Shown here: positions 1-12,684 of the stretch, piece by piece
How the letters are laid out: every line of letters starts with the position of its first letter
Numbering within the stretch: the stretch's first letter is position 1
From: Synaphobranchus kaupii
Taxonomy: Eukaryota > Chordata > Actinopteri > Anguilliformes > Synaphobranchidae
Reading direction: 5' to 3'
NCBI GenBank assembly: GCA_029718625.1
Contig: CM056377.1
Span: forward strand, 37,572,699-37,636,698
Length of the DNA stretch: 64,000 nt
Translations under genes and position numbers: made by a program
Notes under the pieces: model-generated
Told to the model about the DNA's origin: nothing
What the model saw: only the letters and a program-made list of their open reading frames with translations
Databases searched by the model: none

Positions 1-1339
1 ATTCGCATTAATGGTAGGTCATTAGTGGATTCAGTTATTTTAGCCAATTTTCTCCACAAACCCTGAATAGATCATCCACAAGGCTGGCTTAAACATGAAT
101 GAAATTATAGAAACACTAGACATGGAGTATATCAGAACACATTGTAGGCTACCCTGGCCAAGGCTCTGTCAGTGAAACTTTGCAGATTGCTTCTCTTAAT
201 GACACATTGAAAAAGTCAATAGCACTAATGTATGAACTAGCTACTTGAATAGGGTGCTGCTCCAGATCAGATATTTTTTATTGCTAATGCAAATCACTCT
301 TGGCAACATTTATGGCTGATGCTTTTGCTTGATTTGAATCATATCAATTATGACTTCAAATGGTTGTTTCATCCCATGCAAATTAGTGGCCTGACAATTG
401 GCCTCATCCCACAAACGTGGAATGTGAGTCACCCAAGGTGTCAAGTAGCTAACATATTACATAACCGGACGTTAACTGTTTCCCGGCACTTTTAAAATAC
501 ATAAATACTGGTGAGGTGATCGCCTTGTTTTAATTTTATTTTTTAAACGTTCGGGCGCTGTACTGAAAACAACCGCTCCGTCTCACCTAACGGAAAAGCC
601 GCGAAACCATACTGGGGTCGCGCACGGCACGCAAAACTACATAGCCTGCTACATGAATCTAGATATGATGTGTACGTAGCCTGGTCACCTATGTGCATGT
701 CTGCTTGATAAATGAATCTAAGTTACAGTCTATTTTATTTATGAAATGATGTTCAGTTGTCCATCTCGGTTGCTTGATGTCTTTTGTCCAGCTTGGTTCT
801 TGGGAACATTATCACCAAGGATAAAATAAAGGATAAATAAATTTAAAAAATAAAAAGGTTATACTATTTTCAGATAGAACCCTATCATTCCTAATTGTGG
901 GCCATTGGTTTATTACTTGGTGCCCCCAGATACTCACCCAACAGGGCAGGATGTATAGCCTATCCCAAGCTTTGTGCAACTGGCAAATTGAAATGAGATT
1001 GAAATAGTTTCAGTTCATTTTGGAAGGTATTCTGTACAATGAAACAAGCCTTTTAACTTAGTAACTATATCCAAGGTCAATATGACATTATGACTGATAG
1101 AATTCCTCTTTAGCAGTGTAAAATGAAGCCCCCCTCCCCAGCAACAGGCTCTGTGAAGATTCCCTGATGCATATTAAATTTCATAAAGAGAATAGGCTGC
1201 CAAAAAAATTTATGCAGTGTGGATATTGTATATCACCTTCTGTGTGCTGCTGTGCTCAGAGGATTTCCAGTAGTGGGCAGTCTTGGCTGCCGTCAAGTAC
1301 AACACTGTTTATGTTCCTCTTAACTGGGATCAAGAAAAT

Positions 1340-1447
<108 letters not shown>

Positions 1448-2132
1448 ATGTGTGCATGTGTGCGTGTGTGTGCATGTGCACATATTTGATGTCAAAGTTT
1501 TTTTATTATTTTTTATTTTTTTTTTCAAGGAGATGGAGAAGTTTGGTAACAGTTTGGAAAGTTCAGTAATCACCCAAATTAATTTAGAAAAGTGATTGCA
1601 TTGCATTGTAACAATGAGTGCTTGACCCTTCTACTAAAGTCGTTTTGGGGGGGCACCTTTTTGTTGTTGTATTAACATATTTTCATGTGTATCTTATTAA
1701 CATTTTCAAAATGGATCCCATGCAGTGTTTACTAGCACGTGTAAAAGGTTCACTTATGCCCCCCCTACTGATGTTTTTAAGCCAATTTAATAAATTTCTC
1801 TGGATAAGTTAATTGGCTAAAAGTGTAAATGTAATTAGGTCTATCAGGTCATTCTATTATTACCATAATCCCAAGCAAAGAGCCAGTGGTTAAACCTGCA
1901 CTATTTCATTCCTGGATGGATGAAGGCTGCATGGTTCAGAAAGGGATTCTTCACAGTGATGTGCTCTGCCGGAGTGCTGACACATTCTGAAGGCAGTGGT
2001 CACTGGTTCAGTGTAGCATGTCTACAAAAACACCACCAACAACAAGAATAACTGAATGCTCAATTTATTACAGACCACAAGCACGATGCAGAGTTGAAAA
2101 AGACAGACAGTGTGACTCACTCTCTAGCTTAG

Positions 2133-2267
<135 letters not shown>

Positions 2268-5065
2268 ATGTGGATATTCCAGATACCTATAGGCCAAAGA
2301 GTCAAACAGGTCAAAGAGTGTTCTCAAATAGCCGATGCGGCCTCTCTGTAAAAGGGCACCAGGGTCAGCTGAAGAGGGGGGCGGTATATTTCTTTGTAAG
2401 GCGGCAGTCTCCCGAAAAGGAAGTTCCTGATTGGCCGCTCTCAATAACTGGTCCGCCGTTGGTCAACCATCCTGTCTAGTAAGTTTAATAGAATGCCTTT
2501 AGACTGCCTTTAGTGAACCCAAAATCTATGCTAAGGTGTAGAGGGATGTGCCCAGACTTGCTGGCTTTAACTACACTGTTACATGTGAAGGGCTCTTTTT
2601 ACATTGACTTTTGTTCTAAATCCCTAACTTAATTTATCCAATTTGTTCATTAGCTGTATCTATGTACACTGACACATTTCTCAAATTAATTAAAACAGGA
2701 CTTGTGTAAAGAGGTATGAGGTAATGTATGTATCATTTACAGTATAGGGAATGGTAAGGTTTCTGAGAGCAGAGATATAAGAAAACCAACATGGCACTCC
2801 AGTTTTTGCTCCTGATCTGAGTATGTAATGAGCCCCATACTTTTGACAGGACAGATAAATAGCTCACACTCAGTAATTATATTCTTATTGGAAGATCTTG
2901 TCTTCAGAAAATAGAGTAGAGCATGGGGTTCTCAGGCAATGTCTAGTCAAATTGTCATCAAACACATTAATCGCATCAACGGGTGGTGGTGGTGCTATTA
3001 TGGACAAAAGAATTTCAATATATTTGATACATTTAATTGATTCATTATTTTTTCCACTAACCTAATTTTCTCAAATATATAACAAAAATATGCATACAAC
3101 GCATTATCTATGCATTTCCGAGTATGGTACTCAGGTTCGGATATCCATTATTTTCCTCATCATAAGAAAAAGAACAAATGTATCGCTAAAATTATTCTTT
3201 GTGATTTCTACTGTAATCATTTATGTACACAATTTCCACAAGAGGGCGCCACAACATTTATAAAAATAAAATCCTGTTTTAGTGAATTTAGACAAGTGCC
3301 CTCCTGTTTATACAACCTGTAGCCTATTAAAATTGAAATGTTTTCTCTCTGCCACACCTGTAATTCTATAAAAAGTATTGCAAATTAATTTGCTAGTAAC
3401 AATTCCATTGCTCTTGCCAAGGAGTTAAACGTTATAATTGTTCTAATGAAAACACAGTTTCAAATGACTGGCTCCCCTTTTGAAAAGCAAAACACAACTA
3501 AAAAGCAAACCCTACACTTTCAAGAAATCGTACATCCATATAGAAGAAAATCAGAATGTAAAAAGCTGCTGCTGGATCGACATACACTGATTTAATGATC
3601 CATTTAAACCATGTCAAGAATCTAAACCCTTAATAAAACATGAGATCCATTGCAACTATTGTATGTGGACTGATAAATTATCATTTCCAATATCCAATAG
3701 TTCCACAAAGGAATTAAATTTTTAGTATTCTGGATGGCACAACTCTTCCCAGTAGATCATAAACTTGACACCATTTTATTTTTTCTCATTAGGCGTATAG
3801 TGTTTCCATTAACTTCACACAGCTGTATTACATAACTGCTGGTAAAACTGAGTAAGTAGCTCACAATAAAGGTCTCTTTATAATAAAGGCTTCAGGGAAC
3901 CTTTGTGGGTTGCGATATTCTTTATTTGCAAAAGAAAAAACAACAGGTTTCAATATATTTGTTCACAAGGGTGATTTGCAGTGCTCTATTAAATTCAGCA
4001 CACAAACTTTCGAAACATTCATAGTCTATTACAAAATCAGCCCAGTAATGGAATTTTATCAGCATGCCTTTGAGTAAAGTTCACAGCCAAGTCATTTTCT
4101 ATCTGTACATATCAGTGGTTAACGCTGTCACATTGTTATTACTCCCCGTTGTACATTCTGTCCATTTCAACACTCTTGATATCAAGCTGTAATCCAATAG
4201 CCTTTATTAGTGTACAGCACGATAAAACATTTATGTATTTCGATTAGCTGACAGGCTGTAATGTACTTCTGACCAAACTGCTCTTCAATAACAGCATCAA
4301 GGGAAGGACTGGAAGAGATGACTTAGCTAAGGAATTAGCTCTGTGTAAGCGAAGTCACCAGTGGCTCTAGGTTTTAAGAAAAGCCATTATTCACCACAGT
4401 GTCAAACATGCACCATAAACCATGAGTTCAGTGTGTACTAACTTCAGCACTCTTAACCTGATAAAAGTAGGAAGGCATGCCAAAGACCATAATGTAAGTG
4501 TAAATACCCTAATCTGAATTCCTTCAAAATAACTATATGCGGCTGAGGTTTAGTAGCTGAAAGACACATAATGCAATCATTACCTCCTTCTCACTTCAGA
4601 GTTGCAGTACTTTTTAGATGAGTCATTAAAAACGACTAATACATTTCACAATATGCATTCACCATAGTGACTCTCATAACTATCGGAATAAGCGGTAGTG
4701 ATAGTGAAGCTAAAAATATATTAAATAACACAAAAGCAGCAGAATTTTTACATGTACTTCAAAAAGAAAGAATTTCACAATTTTCCCTCCACTGCCAAGA
4801 ATCCACCTCTCAGAACAAAAGAAAACGGATTTATAGAAATCACTAAGTGCTATTCCATATTGAAAATGGAAAACTCTGTTCTGGGAACCAAAATTGTTAT
4901 CTGGGATCCATAGCTTGGAAAATAAGAATAAACAAACAACAATTCCACCAAAACTCAAAGCTTTACCATTTTGACTTGGAACGCTAATTAGATAAACAAT
5001 GCATTTAATCTGATGCAGTAGATTTTGCACATAAATAAACAGGAATACCTCTTAAAAAGAAGATA

Positions 5066-5235
5066 CAGTTGAAGTCGGAAGTTAGGTTATACACTTAGGC
5101 TGAAGTCATTAAAACTATTTTTTAACCACTCCACAGATTTCATATTAGTAAACTATAGTGTTGGAAAGTCAGTTATCTACTTTGTGCACACAAGTAATTT
5201 TTCCAACAATGTATATTGTTTCTGACTTAAAGAAC
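5066..5235 (+). mobile_element. Sleeping Beauty-type Tc1 terminal inverted repeat, solo
   Basis: Begins CAGTTGAAGTCGGAAGTTAG directly after a TA dinucleotide and continues with TCATTAAAAC, a CCACTCCACA block and a TTTTTCCAACAA block. These are characteristic of the outer inverted repeat of salmonid/zebrafish Tc1 elements, the family from which Sleeping Beauty was reconstructed (established knowledge, recognised by eye). Only one end is present: no transposase and no matching right end within the next several kb. The copy is a diverged, truncated relic. Confidence 0.8.
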
Positions 5236-5499
5236 AATTCCATTTATTTCATGTGGAAAAATAGAGATGCTCTTGTCATGTTTTGCAAAACTATTGCGTT
5301 AGTTTCATTTGCTTTCAGCAAAATGTCAAAAACGTCCGGATTTCTAACCATCCTTGGTCAAAAGACTAAAAATCTATCCAATTTCATTGTTGACATATCT
5401 CAAATGTGTCAAAATGCGCAGTTTGCCTACATTTATGATACAATTATTAAGATCTCAATGTATAATTTAATGGCTCAGAATTCCACACGATAGAGACTG

Positions 5500-5890
5500 G
5501 CGTTTATTGGACAATAACACACGTCAGCTGTTGCAGATCCCGAAGCTACTACAACTCCCTGCCTCATGTGCTCAGTAATGTGACGTTTCTTGGTGGATGA
5601 TTTTTCTTTTTTGAGGTTGAGCTTTTGGTTTATTTACGGTAAGGTGGGCCAGCAGCGTCCACATCGATCAGGTGATCCAGCGACTACAGAACACAATCCG
5701 ACTGACAGAAGAGAGAAATGCGAAATGGCACACAGCTTAACAAATGTGCGGGTATAATTCACTCACCAATCCGGGTTAAATTCCAGCGTGATGATGCCGC
5801 GTTCAATCGAAGCACACGTCGTCTAATTAAGGACTCCGCTCTCCTCTTATACATTTAGACACACATTTTGCTATAAAATAGAAAATATAA
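5500..5890 (+). promoter_or_regulatory. putative promoter / 5' UTR of the XL-gnal transcript
   Basis: The stretch just before the XL start codon becomes richer in CpG than the flanking DNA, and the CpG density continues through the exon to about 6310. It contains two inverted CRE-type half-sites: ACGTCA at 5521-5526 and TGACGT at 5581-5586. A TATA-like TATAAAATA at about 5872 lies too close to the ATG (5891) to direct a transcript that includes it. The transcription start cannot be placed from sequence. Confidence 0.4.
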
Positions 5891-6332
5891 ATGGGGTTGT
5901 GCTACAGCTTGCTTCCGCGACTCTTTGGTGAACCAAGCGGTTCCATATCGGACTCCGACCAGGCAGCCGACTCAACTGCACCACTAAACACTGGGGCACT
6001 GCGACATGAGGATACGGTGGTATGTAGCGAGACAGTGCCGCTCCGCCGCGAAGACATCAGCAAACCCTCAGCTAGGAATGACCGCAGAGGGGACACCGCC
6101 GCTGAAGGACTGCTGCTGATACAGAACGGAAGCGACGGTGGCGGAGCGGAGCGAACCCGGCGCCGACAACTACTCCAGAAGCACAGCACCCACAAGCAGA
6201 GTAAATTGGACAAACTGCTGGCGGAGGATAAAGAGGCCAAGAAGGAGGCAAAGAAAGTCAGTAAAAAGATTGACATAGTTCTGAAGGCGCAGAAACGGGC
6301 ATACAAGCAGACTCATCGACTTCTTTTATTGG
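5891..6332 (+). CDS. gnal: gnal alternative first exon XL (XLG-alpha-olf N-terminus)
   Basis: Encodes 147 residues plus one base of the next codon; donor GGTAGGT follows at 6333. The N-terminus MGLCYSLLPRLFGEP matches the human XL-Golf start in pattern (MGLCYSL..LFG), with Cys4 a plausible lipidation site. Residues about 18-100 are low-complexity, acidic then arginine-rich. Residues about 103-147 form a Lys/Ala/Glu-rich amphipathic helix ending [10 protein letters not shown], the G-beta-gamma contacting N-helix and first beta strand. The phase-1 junction joins the P-loop exon at 22516, skipping the canonical first exon. The frame stays open past the donor to 6679, but that part is intron. Start choice: first ATG, and conservation begins at it. 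Confidence 0.9.
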
Positions 6333-6835
6333 GTAGGTGTGAGTGCACACATGCTATTCTGCAGTTTCCTACACACTTGTCATCAGTAACGAGCACACAC
6401 AGTGCATGCATCAACACTAGACCGTCCCCCCTCAGATTACTTTACCAACACATTTTGGTCAAGGGAATGAGCACAATTTTAAGCCGCGGTGTTTTTAAAA
6501 AAAAAAAAATCCTTATTTACTCCTCCATAAAGCCATCACTGCCACGAAGTATCGGGTGGACAGAAAACGTGGTAATGACATTTGAGAAATGCGCTTTAGT
6601 ACTCATGTTAAGAGGCACAGTAGTGGATGTCCTTGTGCTTTTCAACCGAGGTGAAATTACGTCTCTCAAACTTATTTAAAAATAAATGAAAGCGAAATCA
6701 TTGGAAATGATGCTCTTCCTGAGGACACGACTGATGTATCGTTGCATTGATACATTGGTCTAACATTTTGAGCTGTAGGCTAACATTTTATTCGTGGCTT
6801 TTGGACCTAATAGAGATTGGTTACAGTAGCCTATA
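6333..6835. other. intron 1 (XL) proximal part, no feature recognised
   Basis: Intron sequence with a 13-nt A run near 6497. The open frame continuing from the XL exon is non-coding readthrough. Confidence 0.6.
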
Positions 6836-8068
6836 CACCGATCAGCCACAACATTAAAACCACTGACAGATTAAGTGAATAACATTGATTATCTCGTTGT
6901 TATTTTGGTTCTGTACTCTAGCACTTTGAGTTTGAAAGGATACAATGACAATGAGGTTGAAGTGCAGACTGCCAGCTTTAATTTGAGGGTATTTTCATCC
7001 ATATCGCATGAACCGTTTAGAAATTATAGAACATATTCCCCCCCCCCCCCCATTTTTGAGCATCAAAATATATTGTACAGTTTAACATAATGTAGAATAA
7101 AGTAATCATTTTTAATATTTGGTCGCATATCCTTTGCATGCCATGACTTCCTGTTGTCTGTGACCCAACAATATCAAAATACTCTTGATATCTTATTTTC
7201 TGGTACTCCTCAAGCGATACGATAACCTCTCTGCATTTGAATGGATCTCTATGGGAATTGGGGGTGGGACTAGATTTAGCTGTAAATTATGCTGGAACAG
7301 TATGGAATACATGGTTGGTAAAATGGCTGTAAGTCATCAAGGGTCTGAGGTACCAAACGAGCCTCAAACCATCACTCTGCTGCCAGATATGCAGTAGATA
7401 TGGATGGATAACTTTAAGGGTTGTTTCTCCTGACAAATTTTCCTATTGAACTCTATGGAAAAATAAGTCAGGAGAAGAAACCCTTCAAGTTATCCATCCA
7501 TATCTACTGTATTTCTGACAGCAGAGTGATGGTTTAAGGCTTGTTTGATATGTCAGACCCTTGATGACTTAAAGCCATTTAGCCAACCATGTGTTCCATA
7601 CTGTTCCAGCATAATTTACAGCTAAATCTAGTCCCACCCCCAATTCCCATAGAGATCCATTCAAATGCAGAGAGGTTATAGTATCGCTTGTAGGAGTACC
7701 AGAAAATAAGATATCAAGAGTCTTTTGACATTGTTGGGTCACAGACATCAGGAAGTCATGGCATGCAGATGATATGTGAACAAATATTAAAAGTTATTAC
7801 TTTATTCTACATTATGTTAAACTGTCCAATACTTTCTGATGCTCAAAAATGGGGGGGACTATGTACAAAAGGTTCTATAATTTTGAAACGGTTCACCTGA
7901 TATGGATGAAAATACCCTCAAATTAAAGCTGACAGTCTGCACTTCAACCTCATTGTCATTGTTTCCTTTCAAACTCAAAGTGCTAGAGTAAAGAACCAAA
8001 ATAACAACGGGATAATCAATGTTATTCACTTCACCTGTCAGTGGTTTTAATGTTGTGGCTGATCGGTG
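6836..8068. mobile_element. foldback element A, 1.23-kb near-perfect palindrome
   Basis: Starts CACCGATCAGCCACAACATT and ends with the inverse complement, flanked by TATA on both sides (6832-6835 and 8069-8072), consistent with TA-type target duplication. The whole element is one long inverted repeat with centre near 7452; arms mirror each other including the AATATTTGGTCGCATAT and TGAATGGATCTCTATGGGAA blocks. No transposase. The outer ends are of a Tc1/mariner-type family common in teleosts (inferred). Its core is shared with the elements at 31414 and 60622 but the outermost roughly 50-70 bp are not. Confidence 0.88.
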
Positions 8069-8294
8069 TATATGGTGCAGGATGTCTTATGTTAGGATGT
8101 ACTTAAGCTATAATGTCTTTATGGCTCTTTTGCAGTTGTGAATGCTCCACAAAGATGGAACTGCTTCATATATGATACTGTTAATCACATTTTTGGTTTT
8201 GGCCGTATTTCTGTGCGCATGTAGTACATTGATAGGTAGGCTATACACACGTGTTGAAGCTTAAGCTTGATGCTGGAGGCAGCCAGGGCTGGGC

Positions 8295-8420
8295 TAGAAT
8301 AGAATAGAATAGAATAGAATAGAATAGAATAGAATAACTTTTATTTTCGTGTTAGGGAACTTCAGTCATAGGGGCTATGACTGTCCACTGCCCACAAGTA
8401 AATGTGATGTTTCACTTCTT
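8295..8420. repeat. (TAGAA)n plus retroelement-type 3' tail, copy 1
   Basis: About nine AGAAT units followed by AACTTTTATTTTC and TTAGGGAACTTCAGT, then ATGTTTCAC. The same arrangement recurs at 16491. A short tandem repeat fused to a conserved block, seen twice, fits the 3' terminus of a LINE or a SINE that uses one; orientation would be minus. Family not assigned. Confidence 0.6.
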
Positions 8421-8546
8421 GTCAATTTGGATTACTACTATTACTCCATTCCATTTGTGAGTGAACATATCAAATGAAAAATCTGACTTTAATAAAATAC
8501 AGTAACAGAGAAGTTGGCTCAATGCAGACCCATACTTAAATCTAAT

Positions 8547-8596
8547 ATATATGTATATATATATATATATACTGTATATATATATATATATATATA
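8547..8596. repeat. (TA)n microsatellite at element edge
   Basis: Imperfect TA tract interrupted by ACTGTATATA; it abuts the left end of the Tc1-type element and resumes beyond its right end, as expected for a TA-targeting insertion into a TA repeat. Confidence 0.8.
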
Positions 8597-9510
8597 CAGA
8601 TCCTTTCCAAAAAATTAGAATATCATGGAAAAGTTTTTTTTTTTCCATAATTCCATTCAAAAAGTGAAACTTTCATAGATTATAGATTCATTACACACAA
8701 AGTGAAATATTTCTCGCCTTTATTTGTTTCATTTTTCATAATTTTGGCTTACAGCTCCAGAAAACCCCCAAAACAGTATTTCAAGAAATTAGAATAGTGT
8801 GTAGAAAATCAGCATTTACTTCAGTTATTTCAGAGAATGAATGTTTTAGACTGAGTGTCACACTCTGTACGTGGTGGTTTTTGAAGTACTGACTCCAGCC
8901 TCAGTCCACTCCCTCTGCATCTCAAAATTTTGGAATCGTCTTTGCTTGACAATCCGCTGAAGCCTACGGTCATCTCTTTTGCTTGTGCACCTTCTCCTGC
9001 CACATTTTTCCCTTCCACTAAACTTTCTATTGATATGCTTGGACACTGCACTCTGTGAACAGCCAGCCTCCTTAGCGATGACCTTTTGTGGCTTACCCAT
9101 CTTCTGGAGGGTGTCAATGATGGTCTTCTGGCCAATTGTCAAGTCTGCAGTCTTCCCCATACTGAACCAAACTGAGATACCTGTCCAATTTAACGACACA
9201 CCTGTAGAAACACTTTGTAGGTGTTTTGAGTAAATTAGATGATTAGAGTGTGACACTCAGTCTAAAACATTCATTCTCTGAAATAACTGAAGTAAATGCT
9301 GATTTTCGACACACTATTCTAATTTCTTGAAATACTGATTTGGGGGTTTTCTGGAGCTGTAAGCCAAAATTATGAAAAATGAAACAAATAAAGGCTAGAA
9401 ATATTTCACTTTGTGTGTAATGAATCTATAATCTATGAAAGTTTCACTTTTTGAATGGAATTATGGAAAAAAAAAACTTTTCCATGATATTCTATTTTTT
9501 TGGAAAGATA
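8597..9510 (-). mobile_element. internally deleted Tc1-type element with long inverted repeats
   Basis: About 914 bp with inverted repeats of about 265-270 bp (8597-8866 and 9245-9510), inserted inside a TA microsatellite. The outer end reads CAGATCCTTTCCAAAAAATT, typical of a widespread teleost Tc1-like family (recognised by eye). Between the repeats, on the minus strand, lies only the N-terminal part of a transposase. The catalytic domain is absent, so this copy is non-autonomous. Confidence 0.85.
8858..9160 (-). pseudogene. Tc1-like transposase N-terminal HTH remnant
   Basis: Frame begins MGKTADLTIGQKTIIDTLQK near 9160 and contains a helix-turn-helix pattern (VIAKEAGCSQSAVSKHI) and a GREKCGRRRCTSKRDDRRL segment linking to the second DNA-binding subdomain. 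It then runs directly into the left inverted repeat. No DDE residues remain. The open frame extends upstream into the right inverted repeat, but homology starts at MGKT. Confidence 0.8.
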
Positions 9511-12185
9511 TATACTGTATATATATACTGTATATGTCCTTATATGAGAACAAGACTGACATGTATGATACGTATATGTGCATATATGTACTAAACGTAT
9601 ATACCCTCTCTTGATATATGGTGATACATATATGTAATGAACAAGACCTGGCTGATTTTTCCCCCAAAAAAACTTTATTTTCACTTAGATTCAATGATGT
9701 GTTAAATCATCAATAAAAGATAAAACTGTTGAAAAACCCTTGCATCCTTATTCACATTTCTGCTGTGGTCTACTAAGTAATTATTTGGCTCTGCTGACAC
9801 GGAGAGAGCTAGAGTGTGTGCAATAAAACTGTCGTGTAGCAATATTAAATATGTCAAATGGAATAACTCAAATTTCCTTGTCATTATCTTTCATCATATT
9901 TGTCCGAAGCGCCCAGCTTGCCTGGAAATTCCATTTCTCTGCAATCTAGATTAGAACTTGATGCAAGATGTTTCGCAATACAAACATACCAATTAAACTC
10001 ATGAAGTTTTTCCTTTATCTGCACATTTGACAATACATTTACTAAAGGCGTAAGTATCATTTACGAATACCCCCTCAGGAATTTAATTGAATTAAGTGGG
10101 AGTCATACCCACTCGAATTTGGTTTCAGTATTATTTTGTGTACTGAAAAAAACAGTGGGATTTTATTTTTTGTCTGTTTGTTTCAACTGTTGCCGTTCCT
10201 GTTCAGGACTGAATAACCTTGGAGTTAATATTTAGATTGTTCAGTGAATGCATTCACGTATTATCTCCGTTTTTATTTACTCTCATATGGAATGCCAAGC
10301 TGTACTTGTCAGAATGTCGCACAACTGCAGTATGCTCTATCGAGTTTGGGAGGCGCGTTGCACACAGCCGGCTCCTGCTTTTGGATACCCACCAGCTAGC
10401 CCAGAAAATTAACTTTAAAGCAAATGGGTAAAGTAACGACAGTTCACAGCCATATGTGACCCAGTGAACACAAAGGTTATTAACAGATGAAATGCACCAG
10501 TTCCCTTCATTCCACCTTGTTGCTGAAGTGTTGGAAGCATTAATTGACCCCTCTGAAAAGCAATGCCGAGCCTTAGAAATTTCTGTATTGCCCAATCTCA
10601 CATAATTACAGCCACTAATTTTTATCTATAGGAATATTCCATGGCAAGAATATGTAACGTATTTGAAATCACATTGATTTGTGGCCTTCAATATTGACTC
10701 ACCCATCCCTGCACTTCATACAATGGACCATACGTATGTATTTGTAAAATTCCAAATTCCAAGAGGTCTCTCTCAGAACATATAATGTGATAAAAAATCA
10801 TTAACTAAAGGGCATCTCCTCTATTGTACTCCTGTCATTTATCCAAAAAGAATCGCCACTTGAGTTTTTTCATCAGAAAGTGGTAAAAACTGCAACAAAT
10901 TGTGTGTTACACTACAGCAACATTACACAAGGTCTCATTTAAACTGTAGTTTAAATGAGACCTTAAGGTTTGTAGTTCATTCTATAGTACTTTGTTCAAT
11001 AGTTCCTACTTGCTTGTTATTTAACCTAGAGAAGTATTACTTGCAGAATCACGCTAACTGTACTGTTACTTATCAGCTATAATATGGGAAAACTGCTGAT
11101 CTTATGAGCAGGACTTTATTGTCATCTTTATGCTTTTTCTATGATCCGGTACAGGGAAGAATCCAGACAAAAAAAGAATATTAAAAAAAGAATATAATGT
11201 AGTATGATGTTGAGTGGAAAAAGTTGTTATATACCTCATCCTCCCAACACCTCCCAACACTGTCGTTTTGAAACTAGTAACATTTAGGACAGCAACAACT
11301 AAGCTTGTGCCCCTTGACTCGCCCAAATCTTTACAAAAAAATGTTTTGGTTTACAAAAATATATATTTTCTAGCCAGCGTGAATTTCATTTAATAGTGAT
11401 GCTGACCAAAATGTATTGTAGTATTTCCAAAAGATTTTCCACATTTTTAATTTGCAGTGCCTTTTGAGTGTGGGAACTGTAGCATTTGAAAGCAGAAAAA
11501 GAGAACACTACTGCACATAGAACTACAGCTCCCATGAGGTCATAAAATGAACATTTGTCTCAGAGGCTTGGGAAATCCCAGGACCAGTAAAATGGAGGAA
11601 GTCACAATCTATTATATACTGTAATTGTATAGTTGTAAGGAGCTGGTTGCTTCCTATTCTTTGTTTTTTATGACAGGCTTGTCAGTAAGGGTTAATAGTG
11701 AGTTTGCATATTGTTGATAGTGTTAAAAAATTTGATAACTTGTTGTAGTGTACATTAAGCATTAAGCCTTCTGCCAAAAGTCATTGGTGATAGTATTTGC
11801 AATTATTTGTTATCAGGAATGTCTGCAAGACACAAAATATTGGAAAGTAATATCACAAAAACATATTTCCCGAAAGTAACATCATGGAAATTCTACTTTT
11901 GTAGCACTAGGAGTAATCCTTGAAAATTACATTGAAATATTGACAATGATGTACAATGTAAATCTGATAACAGATTATTATAATTGCATTAATCAAATGT
12001 TATCAGGGTTTTTCTATTTTTTAATTTTTTTAATTTACTTACTAAAGTAATTTTGCCAAGACAATCTATATCAGGGAGGTAAGAAAATAAAGTTTTGTAC
12101 CAAAATGTTATAGACAGGTTTGACAGAATTATGGTGACGGGTGTCACCTAACTCACTGGAACAATAAAAAATTGACTGAGGTGTG
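9511..12185. other. intron 1 (XL), no gene; one short perfect hairpin
   Basis: AT-rich intron. The only structured item I see is a 17-bp perfect inverted repeat with 2-nt loop at 10929-10964. Short open frames carry no recognisable domain. Confidence 0.6.
10929..10964. repeat. perfect 17-bp inverted repeat, 2-nt loop
   Basis: AAGGTCTCATTTAAACT, then GT, then its exact reverse complement. No T-run or TSD suggests a known element. Confidence 0.95.
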
Positions 12186-12189
12186 TTAA

Positions 12190-12684
12190 AGGGATAGTTC
12201 GGAATTTTGGACATAATGTCTCAATTACGACTTACCCATGATGTAGTTGATTGATGGAAACCATTTTCAGCTAATTCCATGCTGTCCCTTCTTTTGGACA
12301 TACACACATTGCTAATGCTAGGGCAACTCTAAGGTAACCGGTAGCATCCACTACCAAACGCACTTAAACACTCCACAGTGCACCCAAAGCAAATAAAATA
12401 CGACGACAGTCTATCGGGGTTATTTTGAGTGTTTATACCATCATTTTTGAAGTCAAACTATCGTTGAATCCTTTACTTTGTGCTGACCTATATTCCCTGT
12501 GGAAGTATGGTGGCGGAGCGAACATGGCCATTGCAACTTGTTGCTCTTCTTTGTTGTTGTAGTCGACCAGTGCCGGCAATACATTCGTAGGTAACGTAAA
12601 GTATCGCTCCCCAGATAGACTGTCGTCGTATTTTATTTGCTTTGGGTGCACTGTGGAGTGTTTAAGTGCGTTTGGTAGTGGATG
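12190..12684. mobile_element. TTAA-flanked foldback element, right end lost
   Basis: Preceded by TTAA (12186-12189) and starting AGGGATAGTTCGGAATTTTG. The left arm matches the complete copy at 51493 nearly base for base. The right arm is shortened: the segment after GTATCGCTCC skips to AGATAGACTGTCGTCG and the outer about 150 bp including the terminal TTAA are missing. Non-coding. TTAA duplication is typical of piggyBac and Kolobok-type transposases; which one is not decidable here. Confidence 0.8.

Noticed and set aside
5872..5880. TATAAAATA as TATA box for the XL transcript
   Set aside because: Would place initiation downstream of the XL ATG at 5891.
5902..6306. 134-codon minus-strand frame opposite the XL exon
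   Set aside because: Shadow of the coding exon; no recognisable domain.
6333..6679. Continuation of the XL frame for another 115 codons
   Set aside because: Follows a consensus donor and loses family similarity immediately; intron readthrough.
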